Shown: positions 8,755 to 17,478, counted from the first letter of the stretch. The stretch: 64,000 nucleotides of DNA from CALEUX01 sp964608615 (GCA_964608615.1 CAZSQG010000002.1:36090-100089), one strand, 5' to 3'. Numbers and translations are program-made. Notes: generated by a model from the sequence alone, not told the origin.

Positions 8755-10101
8755 ATGTTTCGCAACTTGTCTTTTTGTTGCATATCCTTAGCCTCATTCA
8801 CCATTTTTGGCCAACAGGTGGTATTATTACCTTTAAGTAATATTGGGGGACATATTTTCATTAATTCTACTAGATTATTTGGTTGGATGAGTGTTCTTGT
8901 TCTTATTATCATCTTAATCTCCTCATCAATTGTTTTTTATCTAAAAAGAAGACTAGGCGAAAAAGACCGCATAATTATTAAAGAGCAGCAGATCCGAAAA
9001 GGGATCGAGAGAAAAATGGAGATATCCGAAAAGGAAAAGACCATGATACTAAATAGCATTAGCGATATGGTGCTTTATTTTTCTCCCGAAAACCGGGTTC
9101 TTTGGGCAAATAAACTTTTTTTTAACACATTTAAGAAAAGGCCTGAAGATATAAAGGGTAAATTATTTCATGAAGTTCTTGAACTGGTGGGAGACCCACA
9201 AAAAAATAAAGAATGGTTGAATAATCAAAAACTGCAAACCATTCACCATGAATATATTCTTGAAGATGAGCAAAAAATTTTCCGTGCTACCAGTAATCCT
9301 GTTTTTAACGATCAAAGACAATATGAAGGGTATGTAAAAACCATCACCGATATAACCCTTCAGAAACATATTGAATCACAACTTATTTTAGCAAAAGACC
9401 AGGCCGAGGAATCCGATAGATTAAAAAGCGCTTTTCTGGCAAATATGAGCCACGAAATACGTACTCCCATGAATGCCATAATCGGATTTACGGAGCTTCT
9501 GGAGATTGATGAGATAAGTCAGGAAGAACGTGCCGATTATTTACGAATCATCAAATCAAACGGACAGCAATTATTGATGTTGATCAGCGATATTTTGGTG
9601 TTCTCACAAATTGAAACAGGTCAGTTGCATATTAACCGGACAGAATTTAAGATAAAACCAATCATTGAAGAAATCTACCAACAATTCAAAGAAGACATAA
9701 ACCGTCAGTACCAAAATAATGTTGAACTGATAATTAAAACCAACCTTACAGATCAACATGAAATATGCACCGATTCATTAAGATTGAAACAAATCCTTCA
9801 TAACCTCATGACCAATGCCGTTAAATTCACTACGACAGGTTCAATAACCATTGGTTGTAAAGCACTTGAAGGTCAATATATTTTCTTTGTTAAAGATACA
9901 GGACCCGGCATTCCCCCCGAAAAAAAGAGACTTGTTTTCAAACGGTTTGAGCAGCTTGACCATCAAATCCATAAAAAATATGGCGGTACTGGTCTCGGAC
10001 TCTCAATATGCCGTGAACTTGTTTACCTTATGGGTGGACGAATCTGGGTAAATTCAATAATTGATAAAGGGAGCACTTTTATTTTTAAGATACCTAAGTA
10101 A
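8755..10101 (+). CDS. Membrane PAS-domain sensor histidine kinase
   Basis: 448 residues. An N-terminal hydrophobic segment and a second membrane helix near residues 46-63 are followed by a short coiled coil and a PAS domain (about 95-205). The HisKA dimerisation domain follows, with the phospho-acceptor in NMSHEIRTPMNA (His233). The HATPase_c domain has an N box near HNLMTNAVKF, G1 DTGPGIPPE and G2 GGTGLGLSI. The protein ends right after the ATPase domain, so it has no receiver, and no response regulator gene is adjacent. It is an orphan kinase; the signal is unknown. TATTTTTG at 8727-8734 resembles a -7 box. Confidence 0.88.
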   Translation: MFRNLSFCCISLASFTIFGQQVVLLPLSNIGGHIFINSTRLFGWMSVLVLIIILISSSIVFYLKRRLGEKDRIIIKEQQIRKGIERKMEISEKEKTMILNSISDMVLYFSPENRVLWANKLFFNTFKKRPEDIKGKLFHEVLELVGDPQKNKEWLNNQKLQTIHHEYILEDEQKIFRATSNPVFNDQRQYEGYVKTITDITLQKHIESQLILAKDQAEESDRLKSAFLANMSHEIRTPMNAIIGFTELLEIDEISQEERADYLRIIKSNGQQLLMLISDILVFSQIETGQLHINRTEFKIKPIIEEIYQQFKEDINRQYQNNVELIIKTNLTDQHEICTDSLRLKQILHNLMTNAVKFTTTGSITIGCKALEGQYIFFVKDTGPGIPPEKKRLVFKRFEQLDHQIHKKYGGTGLGLSICRELVYLMGGRIWVNSIIDKGSTFIFKIPK

Positions 10102-10395
10102 AGCAATTAGTATTAATCAAATACGAAAAGCTGAAAATAGATTAACAAATGCCTTAAAAAAATATAGCAGCAACAATTTGAGCTATTATCCACCCTCAGT
10201 GGTGAAATCAATACTAAAACAGCGGCATTTACAATTCTTAGTTTGCATATTATTCAAAAAGCAAACTCAAAAAGCTGACAAATATCAACTTTCGACCAAT
10301 TAAACGAAAAACCCTTTCAAACTAATATCAAACATCGCGTTTTTTTTGTTTTTCTGAAACTAATATCAATTTTGTGTTATATTTTTAATATTGCA
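10102..10395. other. Intergenic region upstream of the aromatic operon promoter
   Basis: About 290 bases of AT-rich sequence. An 80-codon frame (10061-10303) starts inside the kinase gene and has no recognisable features, so I do not call it. Nothing else stands out before the promoter at 10396. Confidence 0.5.
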
Positions 10396-10425
10396 TTGCT
10401 GATTTAAATTTTATCATTATTTTTG
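10396..10425 (+). promoter_or_regulatory. Bacteroidota-type promoter of the aromatic amino acid operon
   Basis: TTG (10396-10398) and TATTTTTG (10418-10425, matching TAnnTTTG) are separated by 19 bases, a normal distance for the Bacteroidota housekeeping sigma factor. The predicted transcript would start near 10432, about 15 bases before the leader-peptide ATG. Confidence 0.6.
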
Positions 10426-10447
10426 CTCTCATCAAATACAAATAAAA

Positions 10448-10528
10448 ATGCGCAGTTATTCTTATTATTATTATTTCTTTTATTTCTTTTTTTGGTTTAG
10501 GGACCAAAGAGGGCTGGGTTTGTCATAA
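10448..10528 (+). CDS. Aromatic amino acid leader peptide (attenuator peptide) of the Phe/Tyr operon
   Basis: A 26-codon frame that starts MRSYSYYYYFFYFFFWF and ends GLGLS. Residues 4-17 hold six Tyr (all TAT), six Phe and one Trp, with a single Ser, which cannot plausibly be chance. It sits just downstream of a promoter, upstream of an intrinsic terminator (10573-10605) and of genes that make Phe and Tyr. This is the architecture of a ribosome-mediated attenuator: stalling at aromatic codons when charged tRNAs are scarce should let transcription continue. Translation has not been shown; the call rests on composition, position and the RNA pairings described separately. Confidence 0.85.
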   Translation: MRSYSYYYYFFYFFFWFRDQRGLGLS

Positions 10529-10605
10529 CCCAAAAAGGACAATAAGAATAGGAATTAAAGATAAAATTCGAAGTCCCGCCCCAAGAAAGGCGGGGCTTTT
10601 TTTTT
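10511..10605 (+). promoter_or_regulatory. Attenuator: competing antiterminator and terminator RNA structures
   Basis: Segment GGGC-U-GGG (10511-10518), inside the last leader codons, can pair with CCCGCCC (10575-10581) using seven G-C pairs and one bulged U. This would disrupt the terminator stem. The same segment can instead take part in a small hairpin, TGGGTT (10515-10520) with AACCCA (10527-10532), which spans the leader stop codon. A ribosome at the stop would cover the segment and allow termination. A ribosome stalled at the Tyr/Phe codons (10457-10498) would leave it free. The pairings are read from the sequence; the mechanism is inferred from enteric phe/trp attenuators. Confidence 0.7.
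10573..10605 (+). terminator. Intrinsic terminator of the aromatic attenuator
   Basis: GTCCCGCC (10573-10580) pairs with GGCGGGGC (10589-10596) in 8 bp with one T-G wobble and the loop CCAAGAAA. Nine Ts follow (10597-10605). It lies 46 bases before the prephenate dehydratase ATG, so it terminates leader transcripts, not an upstream gene. Confidence 0.9.
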
Positions 10606-10650
10606 ACCCGGGATCAAACAATTTCGGAATAATAATTCAAAATAAAGAAT

Positions 10651-11562
10651 ATGGATTCAGAAATCAAACATGTAGCCATTCAGGGTTGGCCGGGAGCTAA
10701 CCACGATATTGCAGCCAGAGCATACTTCAATAGTAATCCGGTAAACATTGTACCTTGCCTAACCTTTAATGAATTGTTTGACAAAGTAGTTAAGAATCCC
10801 AATCTATTGGGCATTGTTGCCATTGAAAACACTCTTGTTGGAAGTCTTCTTTCCAACCACACTCTTTTAAAAGCTTCGGGTCTGGCAGTGCTGGGTGAAC
10901 ATAAACTTAGAATAAAGCATCAACTCATGGTATTACCTGGCCAGTCCATCAACGATATTAAAGAGGTACACTCCCACCCCATGGCACTGGCTCAATGTGA
11001 AGCTTTTTTCAAGAATTATCCCAACATCCGGTTAGTTGAAAGTGAAGATACTGCCTTGAGCGCAAAACGCATTCAGGACGAACAGTTAAAAGGAATTGCA
11101 GCAATAGCTTCATCATTGGCTGCAAAACTTTACAAACTCGAAATCATAGGGCACAACATAGAAACAAACAAACGGAACTTTACCAGATTTCTTATTGTTG
11201 GACAACCCAATAAGGCCGAGATGACTGCCATGTTGATGGAGAACCGAATAAATAAATCATCTTTGGTTTTCTCACTGAATCATGAGGAAGGAAGTCTTTC
11301 AAAGGTGCTTACCATTCTTGCTTTCTATAACATTAACCTCTCCAAAATACAATCGTTACCCGTTGTTGGGCACGAATGGCAATATCTGTTTTACATTGAT
11401 GTTATTTTCAACGACTATCAACGCTACCTGCAATCTCTGGATGCCATCAGGCCATTATGTCAAAAGCTCAGAGTTTTGGGTGAGTATGAAGAAGCCCAAA
11501 CCCTTTATGAAACAAATGGAGGTGGAGAGGCCAAAATAGCTGAAAGCAAAAAAAATAAATAA
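10651..11562 (+). CDS. pheA: Prephenate dehydratase
   Basis: 303 residues, monofunctional (no chorismate mutase domain). It converts prephenate to phenylpyruvate in the cytosol. The PDT domain (about 5-185) has VAIQGWPGANHDIAA, the paired-lobe VAIENTLVGS segment and the catalytic TRF motif in NFTRFLIVG. The C-terminal ACT domain (about 205-285) would bind Phe. The usual ACT motifs GALV and ESRP are replaced here by GSLS and QSLP, which I believe is common in Bacteroidota relatives. It is the first enzyme gene after the attenuator; the next gene starts 11 bases downstream. Confidence 0.92.
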   Translation: MDSEIKHVAIQGWPGANHDIAARAYFNSNPVNIVPCLTFNELFDKVVKNPNLLGIVAIENTLVGSLLSNHTLLKASGLAVLGEHKLRIKHQLMVLPGQSINDIKEVHSHPMALAQCEAFFKNYPNIRLVESEDTALSAKRIQDEQLKGIAAIASSLAAKLYKLEIIGHNIETNKRNFTRFLIVGQPNKAEMTAMLMENRINKSSLVFSLNHEEGSLSKVLTILAFYNINLSKIQSLPVVGHEWQYLFYIDVIFNDYQRYLQSLDAIRPLCQKLRVLGEYEEAQTLYETNGGGEAKIAESKKNK

Positions 11563-11573
11563 ACTTAAAAATC

Positions 11574-12728
11574 ATGATTGAACCTGCCCAACGCATAAGC
11601 CAGGTAGAGGAATATTACTTCTCGGTTAAGCTTAAGGAGATTGACCAAATGAGAAGTGAAGGGAAAAATGTCATTAACCTTGGTATTGGCAATCCTGATC
11701 AGCCACCGGCACCATCTGTTCTTGAAAGGCTTAATGCAGCCTCTAATAATCCTAAAAACCATGGATATCAAAGTTATATTGGCATTCCGGAATTAAGGAA
11801 TGCTCTTGCAGCATGGTATAAGAAATATTTCAAAGTATCGCTTAATCCCCAAAACGAGATTCTGCCCTTGATGGGTTCTAAAGAGGGTGTTATGCACATT
11901 TCAATGGCCTTCCTGAATCCGGGCGATGAGGTATTACTGCCAAATCCAGGCTATCCAACCTATTCATCTGTTACTAAACTGGTTGGTGCCATACCCAAAT
12001 ATTACGATCTAAAGGAAGAAAACAATTGGCAACCTGATTTTTCATCCATCGAAAAACAAGACCTTTCGAAAGTAAAGATTATGTGGGTGTGCTACCCCAA
12101 TATGCCAACAGGAGCCCAGGCTGATCCTATTGTCATGAAAGAACTTATTGCTTTTGGTAAAAGAAACAACATTTTGATTTGCAACGACAATCCATACAGC
12201 TTTATACTTAACCCACAGCAAAATAGTTTATTATCAATTGAAGGAGCCAAGGATATTGCCATTGAACTAAATTCAATGAGTAAATCGCACAACATGGCAG
12301 GATGGCGGATGGGTATGGCTGCATCCAACTCTGAGTTTATAAGTTATATCCTGAAGGTTAAAAGTAATATGGATTCAGGAATGTTCCGTCCATTGCAGGA
12401 AGCGGCGGCTGAAGCTCTTAGCCTTGATTCAGACTGGTATAAAAAGGTTAATGAAACCTATCTAAGCCGAAGAGCTTTGGTTTGGGAACTAATGGATATT
12501 CTTAATTGTTCATTTGACAAAAACCAGGTTGGAATGTTTATCTGGGGAAAAGTCCCCGATTCAGTCCCTAACGGACAAACTCTTTCCGACCTGATTTTGA
12601 AAAAGGTACATGTATTCCTTACCCCTGGTTTCATCTTTGGAAGCAATGGTGAAAAATATATACGCATTTCATTGTGTACACCAGCCGAAGTTTTAAAAGA
12701 AGCCATTGAGCGTATCAAATTAATTTAA
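11574..12728 (+). CDS. Class I/II pyridoxal-phosphate aminotransferase, probably aromatic
   Basis: 384 residues with the fold-type I motifs: NLGIGNPDQPP at the N-terminus, YPTYSSV, the PNMPTG loop, the ND pair for the cofactor, and the Schiff-base lysine in SMSKSHNMAGWRMG. The sequence resembles the LL-diaminopimelate/aspartate aminotransferase branch. Its position between prephenate dehydratase and DAHP synthase suggests that it transaminates phenylpyruvate and 4-hydroxyphenylpyruvate to Phe and Tyr. That substrate assignment is inference from the operon. Confidence 0.82.
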   Translation: MIEPAQRISQVEEYYFSVKLKEIDQMRSEGKNVINLGIGNPDQPPAPSVLERLNAASNNPKNHGYQSYIGIPELRNALAAWYKKYFKVSLNPQNEILPLMGSKEGVMHISMAFLNPGDEVLLPNPGYPTYSSVTKLVGAIPKYYDLKEENNWQPDFSSIEKQDLSKVKIMWVCYPNMPTGAQADPIVMKELIAFGKRNNILICNDNPYSFILNPQQNSLLSIEGAKDIAIELNSMSKSHNMAGWRMGMAASNSEFISYILKVKSNMDSGMFRPLQEAAAEALSLDSDWYKKVNETYLSRRALVWELMDILNCSFDKNQVGMFIWGKVPDSVPNGQTLSDLILKKVHVFLTPGFIFGSNGEKYIRISLCTPAEVLKEAIERIKLI

Positions 12729-12768
12729 TTGTTAACAACCATTGAAGAAACTATAAAAGATTAGTGTT

Positions 12769-13869
12769 ATGTCTAAATTAAACATTACCCCCATACAATT
12801 TCCAGGTCTCGAACTAAAACGACCTATTGTTATTTCCGGACCTTGCAGTGCCGAAACCGAAGAACAAACTCTGGCCACAGCAAAACTATTATCGGAAATG
12901 GGGATTAAGATTTTTCGTGCCGGAATATGGAAACCCCGCACACGCCCTGGTGCTTTTGAGGGAGTTGGAACTCTTGGCCTTCCATGGCTAAAAAAAGTTA
13001 AAGAAGAAACCGGAATGTTTGTGAGTGTGGAAGTTGCTACCGGACATCATGTTTATGAAGCTCTAAAGCACGGAATTGATATGGTTTGGGTAGGCGCGCG
13101 CACATCGGCTAATCCCTTTGCCGTGCAAGAGGTGGCCGACGCCCTTAAAGGTGCTGACATCCCCGTTTTGGTAAAAAACCCTGTTAACCCCGATCTGGAA
13201 CTATGGATTGGAGCTCTCGAACGTATCAATAATGCTGGTATAACACAAATAGGGGCTATTCATAGGGGGTTTAGTACATACGGAAGCTCTGAATATCGTA
13301 ATCATCCGCAATGGCAGATTCCCATTGAACTTCATCGTCGCATCCCTAATCTGCCTATTATTACTGACCCTAGTCATATTGCCGGAAACCGCGAGCTCTT
13401 GGCTTCTCTTTGTCAGGAAGCCATGGACCTTAACTTCGATGGATTTATTATTGAATCACATATTTGTCCTGATAAAGCCTGGAGTGATGCATCTCAGCAG
13501 ATTACTCCTGCCCGTTTAAAAGAAATTCTTGACAATTTGGTGCTTCGCCACTCTAAAATTGGTGACACTCCGCGTAATACATTGGATGAACTACGCAAGC
13601 AAATTGACAACCTCGACAACCAATTGCTGGATATATTGAAGGAACGAATGAAAATATCTGAGGCTATTGGAAAATACAAATTTGAAAACAATATTACCAT
13701 TCTTCAATCCAGAAGATATGATGAAATCATGAACGACCGTAATCAAAGAGCCATTAGCAGAGGACTGAATGCTGAATTTGCAACCAAAATATTTGAATCA
13801 ATACACGAAGAATCCATCACTTGCCAAAGCAACGTGATGAACAAGGAATTGAAAAAGAAAGCTGAATAA
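12769..13869 (+). CDS. Bifunctional DAHP synthase / chorismate mutase
   Basis: 366 residues. Residues 1-265 are a type I-beta (KDO8P-synthase-like) DAHP synthase, with GPCSAETEEQ, the KPRTRPGAFEG loop, the VKNPVNPD segment and the DPSHIAG metal site. Residues about 270-355 are an AroQ chorismate mutase (LDELRKQIDNLDNQLLDILKERM). The mutase is at the C-terminus, as in Porphyromonas-type enzymes, the reverse of the Bacillus fusion. One protein thus makes the first shikimate intermediate and also commits chorismate to prephenate; the mutase domain may act as the feedback sensor. The ATG at 12769 is 40 bases after the aminotransferase stop. Confidence 0.92.
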   Translation: MSKLNITPIQFPGLELKRPIVISGPCSAETEEQTLATAKLLSEMGIKIFRAGIWKPRTRPGAFEGVGTLGLPWLKKVKEETGMFVSVEVATGHHVYEALKHGIDMVWVGARTSANPFAVQEVADALKGADIPVLVKNPVNPDLELWIGALERINNAGITQIGAIHRGFSTYGSSEYRNHPQWQIPIELHRRIPNLPIITDPSHIAGNRELLASLCQEAMDLNFDGFIIESHICPDKAWSDASQQITPARLKEILDNLVLRHSKIGDTPRNTLDELRKQIDNLDNQLLDILKERMKISEAIGKYKFENNITILQSRRYDEIMNDRNQRAISRGLNAEFATKIFESIHEESITCQSNVMNKELKKKAE

Positions 13870-13879
13870 CATAAATTTC

Positions 13880-13908
13880 AACCCGGGCTGTATACTCCAG
13901 CCCGGGTT
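13880..13908 (+). other. Strong 11-bp RNA hairpin between aroF-type gene and tyrA
   Basis: AACCCGGGCTG (13880-13890) pairs perfectly with CAGCCCGGGTT (13898-13908) around TATACTC. Only three Ts follow, so it is a weak intrinsic terminator at best. It may set mRNA stability or reduce expression of the downstream prephenate dehydrogenase. Confidence 0.6.
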
Positions 13909-13940
13909 TAGCCAAAACAACAGGATTTAATATTACTATA

Positions 13941-14714
13941 ATGAAAATTTGCATATTGGGGGCCGGTAAAATGGGTACTTGGTTAACTGATGCCCTTTGC
14001 CTGCAACATGAAGTTGCCATCTTTGATACCGACAAAGAAAAACTTCGGTATGTTTTCAATACCCAACGACTAATATCTTTTGACGAGATAAGGGAGTTTA
14101 ATCCAGAGCTACTCATAAATGCAGTAACCCTTAATTACACCATTTCGGTTTTCGAAAAAGTGTTGCCTTATCTGTCCCAAACCTGTATTCTCTCTGATAT
14201 CGCATCCGTAAAAACCGGATTCCCTGAATTCTACGAAAAATCAGGAAGACGTTTTGTATCCACGCACCCTATGTTTGGCCCAACCTTTGCCAATCTGAAA
14301 GACCTGAGTCAACACCACGCCATCATTATCACCGAATCAGACCATCTTGGCAAGGCTTTTTTTAAGGATTTCTTCGGTTCCCTTGGCTTAAACATTCACC
14401 AGTACTCCTTTGAAGAACACGATGAAACCATTGCCTATTCCTTATCAATCCCGTTCACATCTACTCTGGTTTTTGCCGCCTGCATGAAAAAACAAGATGC
14501 TCCCGGTACAACCTTTAGTAAGCACATGGATATTGCTAAGGGACTGCTTTCAGAAGATGATTATCTTCTTACCGAAATTCTGTTTAATCCTTACACCATT
14601 GGTCAGGTTGAACAAATAAGGAGGGAACTTAAGGATTTAATTGAACTTATTAGCAAGCACGACTCAGATGGTTTGAAGCAGTTTTTGGGGAAAGTAAGGG
14701 CAAATTTGGCATAA
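13941..14714 (+). CDS. tyrA: Prephenate dehydrogenase
   Basis: 257 residues. The N-terminus is a Rossmann NAD(P) site, KICILGAGKMG. The catalytic region around SDIASVKTGFP and STHPMFGPTF carries the conserved His of TyrA enzymes. The protein makes 4-hydroxyphenylpyruvate, the precursor of Tyr. It is short and ends without an ACT domain, so it has no obvious built-in Tyr-binding domain; control may rest on the attenuator. It is the last gene of the aromatic operon, after a strong hairpin, and converges on tilS with five bases between the stops. Confidence 0.88.
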   Translation: MKICILGAGKMGTWLTDALCLQHEVAIFDTDKEKLRYVFNTQRLISFDEIREFNPELLINAVTLNYTISVFEKVLPYLSQTCILSDIASVKTGFPEFYEKSGRRFVSTHPMFGPTFANLKDLSQHHAIIITESDHLGKAFFKDFFGSLGLNIHQYSFEEHDETIAYSLSIPFTSTLVFAACMKKQDAPGTTFSKHMDIAKGLLSEDDYLLTEILFNPYTIGQVEQIRRELKDLIELISKHDSDGLKQFLGKVRANLA

Positions 14715-14719
14715 AGATA

Positions 14720-16072
14720 TCAACAACTAATCTCCAGCACCCTCTTAGTTTTTGCCGTCACTTTAAACCGGTTGTCCATCCGTTTTCCTATAACCCAAAT
14801 AATATCGTTATTGGAAATAAGGAGCCATACTCGTTCTTTGTCAATTAGCGAATACTTTTCGTTAACAAAAAAATCGCTGAGTTTTTTAAACTGATCCATA
14901 CCAAGAGGCTGAAACTGGTCGCCATTTTTCCAACGACGTATCTCTAATGGGAAGTCAATTAAATCGGCATCGAAATGAGCAATATCGGGACAAGAAGAGA
15001 ACTTAAAATCACTGGTACGATCAAAGACTCTTATGTTTAATTGAATGGGCTCATGAGTAATTGGCTCATTGGCCTGAATGTAAAAAACATCATTCGAACC
15101 AAATTCCTTTTTAACCAATATCAAGTTATAACGATCGCGAACCAACCTATGTGTTTCCGAAAAATACTGCCGGCCTGGTATACCATCCAACCCCTTTACT
15201 ACCTCATCTATAACCGCCCCATTGAAACCATAAGGTCGTAAAACTTCAAATAACAAGCTTTTTCGTTGTGGGTGATCTTTTACCAGTGAAACAGGGATCA
15301 GAACATTCTCATCTTCACTGACCACCACCTGCTCTTTAAACCTATTAACCTCAATGGCAAAAACTTCAGAAACCTCCTTTAAAAGCTCCAAATTCGTTTG
15401 CATAGTTTGAAAAAATGCAGGGTTAATCTCAGTAAACAAAGGAATAATATCGTGCCTTATTTTATTTCTGATAATTTTTGTGTCCGCATTGGTAGAATCA
15501 GTTCGGAAGGCTAGTCCATTGGCATTACAATAGGATACTATTTCCGATGATTGGGCAAAAAGCAGAGGACGAATCAGAGCTCCCCTTTTTGATGAGATAC
15601 CTGTCAATCCTTTTATACCTGTGCCTCTTACCAGATTTAGAAAAAAAGTTTCCAAATCATCGTTTCCATGATGTCCAGTAGCTATCCGGTTTAATCCTAA
15701 CTGTTGAAGCAATTCATTGAACCAGTTATATCTAAGATCGCGGGCAGCCATCTCAATTGAGATCTTCTTCTCAGAAGCATATCCAATAGTGTCAAACTTT
15801 TTAATCCTGCACTCTACATTGTAGTCATTGCAAATCTGTCGTACATAAACCTCATCCTCATCCGATTCTGCTCCCCTCAAAGAGAAATTGCAATGCGCCA
15901 CCACACAATGAAACCCATTATTAATCAACAAGTGCAGCAAGGCAACTGAATCAGCTCCTCCACTTACTGCAACCAAAATACGATCATCGGTATTCACCTC
16001 ACAACAATGTGAAAGAGAATAAATAAAACGACTTTTAAATGCTTCTATCTCCTTATTGCTATTATCACTCAT
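14720..16072 (-). CDS. tilS: tRNA(Ile)-lysidine synthase
   Basis: 450 residues, close to the 432 of E. coli TilS. The N-terminal PP-loop ATPase domain has VAVSGGADSVALLHLL (SGGxDS) and GHHGNDDLETFFLNLVRG. The C-terminal substrate domain is present (RRWKNGDQFQPLGMDQFKKLSDFF). The enzyme changes C34 of the CAU-anticodon tRNA-Ile to lysidine in the cytosol and is normally essential. It starts two bases after the pabB stop on the same strand, so the two are cotranscribed. Confidence 0.93.
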   Translation of the reverse strand: MSDNSNKEIEAFKSRFIYSLSHCCEVNTDDRILVAVSGGADSVALLHLLINNGFHCVVAHCNFSLRGAESDEDEVYVRQICNDYNVECRIKKFDTIGYASEKKISIEMAARDLRYNWFNELLQQLGLNRIATGHHGNDDLETFFLNLVRGTGIKGLTGISSKRGALIRPLLFAQSSEIVSYCNANGLAFRTDSTNADTKIIRNKIRHDIIPLFTEINPAFFQTMQTNLELLKEVSEVFAIEVNRFKEQVVVSEDENVLIPVSLVKDHPQRKSLLFEVLRPYGFNGAVIDEVVKGLDGIPGRQYFSETHRLVRDRYNLILVKKEFGSNDVFYIQANEPITHEPIQLNIRVFDRTSDFKFSSCPDIAHFDADLIDFPLEIRRWKNGDQFQPLGMDQFKKLSDFFVNEKYSLIDKERVWLLISNNDIIWVIGKRMDNRFKVTAKTKRVLEISC

Positions 16073-16074
16073 GG

Positions 16075-17379
16075 TTAATTATTGTTCAATATCCTCATTA
16101 TAACACCGGCTTTAAGGAGGCATTCATTATATTCATCATCAGCATTAGCCTGAGAAGTTATGGCGCTACCCACCCAAAAAGATGCCTTGCCGGATTCCTT
16201 GTTGTAAAATAACGTACGAATAACTACATTAAAATCAAAGTCACGTTCAGGAGTGATATAACCAATGGCACCTGAGTAAAGCCCTCTTGTTCCTGATTCA
16301 AACTGATCAATCAATTCAAGCGCTTTTTGCTTTGGGGCTCCGGTCATCGACCCCATTGGAAAACTACATCGAATTGGTTCAGCCCACTTTATTCCTTTTT
16401 TCAACTCACACGATACTGTTGAAACCATTTGAAAAACTCCCGGGAAAGGATAAATGCCACAAATTTCATCAACCTCCACTGTACCAGGTTTTGCAACCCT
16501 TGACAAGTCATTGCGTACCAAATCAGTAATCATGATATTTTCAGACTGCTCTTTATCAGAATGTTGCAAAACATTTCTTTCCAAAACATAACCTGCATCA
16601 ATGTTTCCACGTGCCGATGTTCCTTTCATGGGCATGCTGAGTACTTTATTGCCATTTTTTTTCAGATAACGTTCAGGCGAAGCACAAAGTACATAATGTT
16701 CATCATTTTTCAAAAATGCAGAGAATGGCATAGGCGATAAGTCCATCATTTTTGAGAAAAGAAACTGAGGAGTATTAAGAATCCCTTCAGCTAAAAACTC
16801 CATACAGTAATTTATTTCATAAATATTGCCGAGTAAAATATGCTTTTTTATTGATTCAACGGCTTTATGATAATCCGATTTATTTACTTTTTGTCTTACT
16901 TTAACACCAGTCGTTAACTCCTGATTATATGATATATGCACGGATCTTACTTTATCAATAATCTCTTTAGCAGAAGCTTCATCATCGTGGGTATCATCGT
17001 AACCCAGTGATGCAATATTTCCTTCATTTTTTATTAAATACCGAGGCCGAAAAAAAAACAAAGGTTGAAAATCAATGGTTGCCTTATTGCTATTTTGACG
17101 TAAACTAAAAAGCTCCGATTTTAGTTCATACGAAAAATAGCCCAGATACCAATCGTTGCAATTAACATATGATTCCAGCTCCTTAATGGAACAAGTAATA
17201 AAATCTAAGGCTCCAAAACCGGCCAGACATTTAAATCTGCTCCACTTCTGGTAGACTCCTGAAGCCTCACCATAATTGTCGGTTAACACCAATGCATGAT
17301 CAAAATCATTGGCTAAACAGGTGAGTCTATGATTGAAATCACTTATATCATTTATAGGAAACTTGATCCATTTACGCAT
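16075..17379 (-). CDS. pabB: Aminodeoxychorismate synthase component I (PabB-like)
   Basis: 434 residues of the chorismate-binding family. The C-terminal half has MPMKGTSARG, where the Lys is the residue that distinguishes PabB from anthranilate synthase. It also has the metal and substrate motifs SENIMITDLVRNDLSR, SCELKKG and GSMTGAPK with YSGAIGYI. The expected reaction is amination of chorismate toward p-aminobenzoate and folate. The glutaminase (PabA) and lyase (PabC) genes are not adjacent. It is the first gene of a pabB-tilS pair. CAAAGTTA (17385-17392) reads TAACTTTG on the minus strand and could be the -7 box with a very short leader. Confidence 0.88.
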   Translation of the reverse strand: MRKWIKFPINDISDFNHRLTCLANDFDHALVLTDNYGEASGVYQKWSRFKCLAGFGALDFITCSIKELESYVNCNDWYLGYFSYELKSELFSLRQNSNKATIDFQPLFFFRPRYLIKNEGNIASLGYDDTHDDEASAKEIIDKVRSVHISYNQELTTGVKVRQKVNKSDYHKAVESIKKHILLGNIYEINYCMEFLAEGILNTPQFLFSKMMDLSPMPFSAFLKNDEHYVLCASPERYLKKNGNKVLSMPMKGTSARGNIDAGYVLERNVLQHSDKEQSENIMITDLVRNDLSRVAKPGTVEVDEICGIYPFPGVFQMVSTVSCELKKGIKWAEPIRCSFPMGSMTGAPKQKALELIDQFESGTRGLYSGAIGYITPERDFDFNVVIRTLFYNKESGKASFWVGSAITSQANADDEYNECLLKAGVIMRILNNN

Positions 17380-17478
17380 AAATACAAAGTTAACCCCAGA
17401 TATTATTAAATCACTAAATTTTTATTCCAATTTATCAGAATATATCTAAGGAAGAGGCATTATCTGTTTCTAAGGCAT

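Noticed and set aside
10061..10303. 80-codon frame overlapping the kinase end
   Set aside because: Starts inside the kinase gene, AT-driven Lys/Asn/Ile composition, no features.
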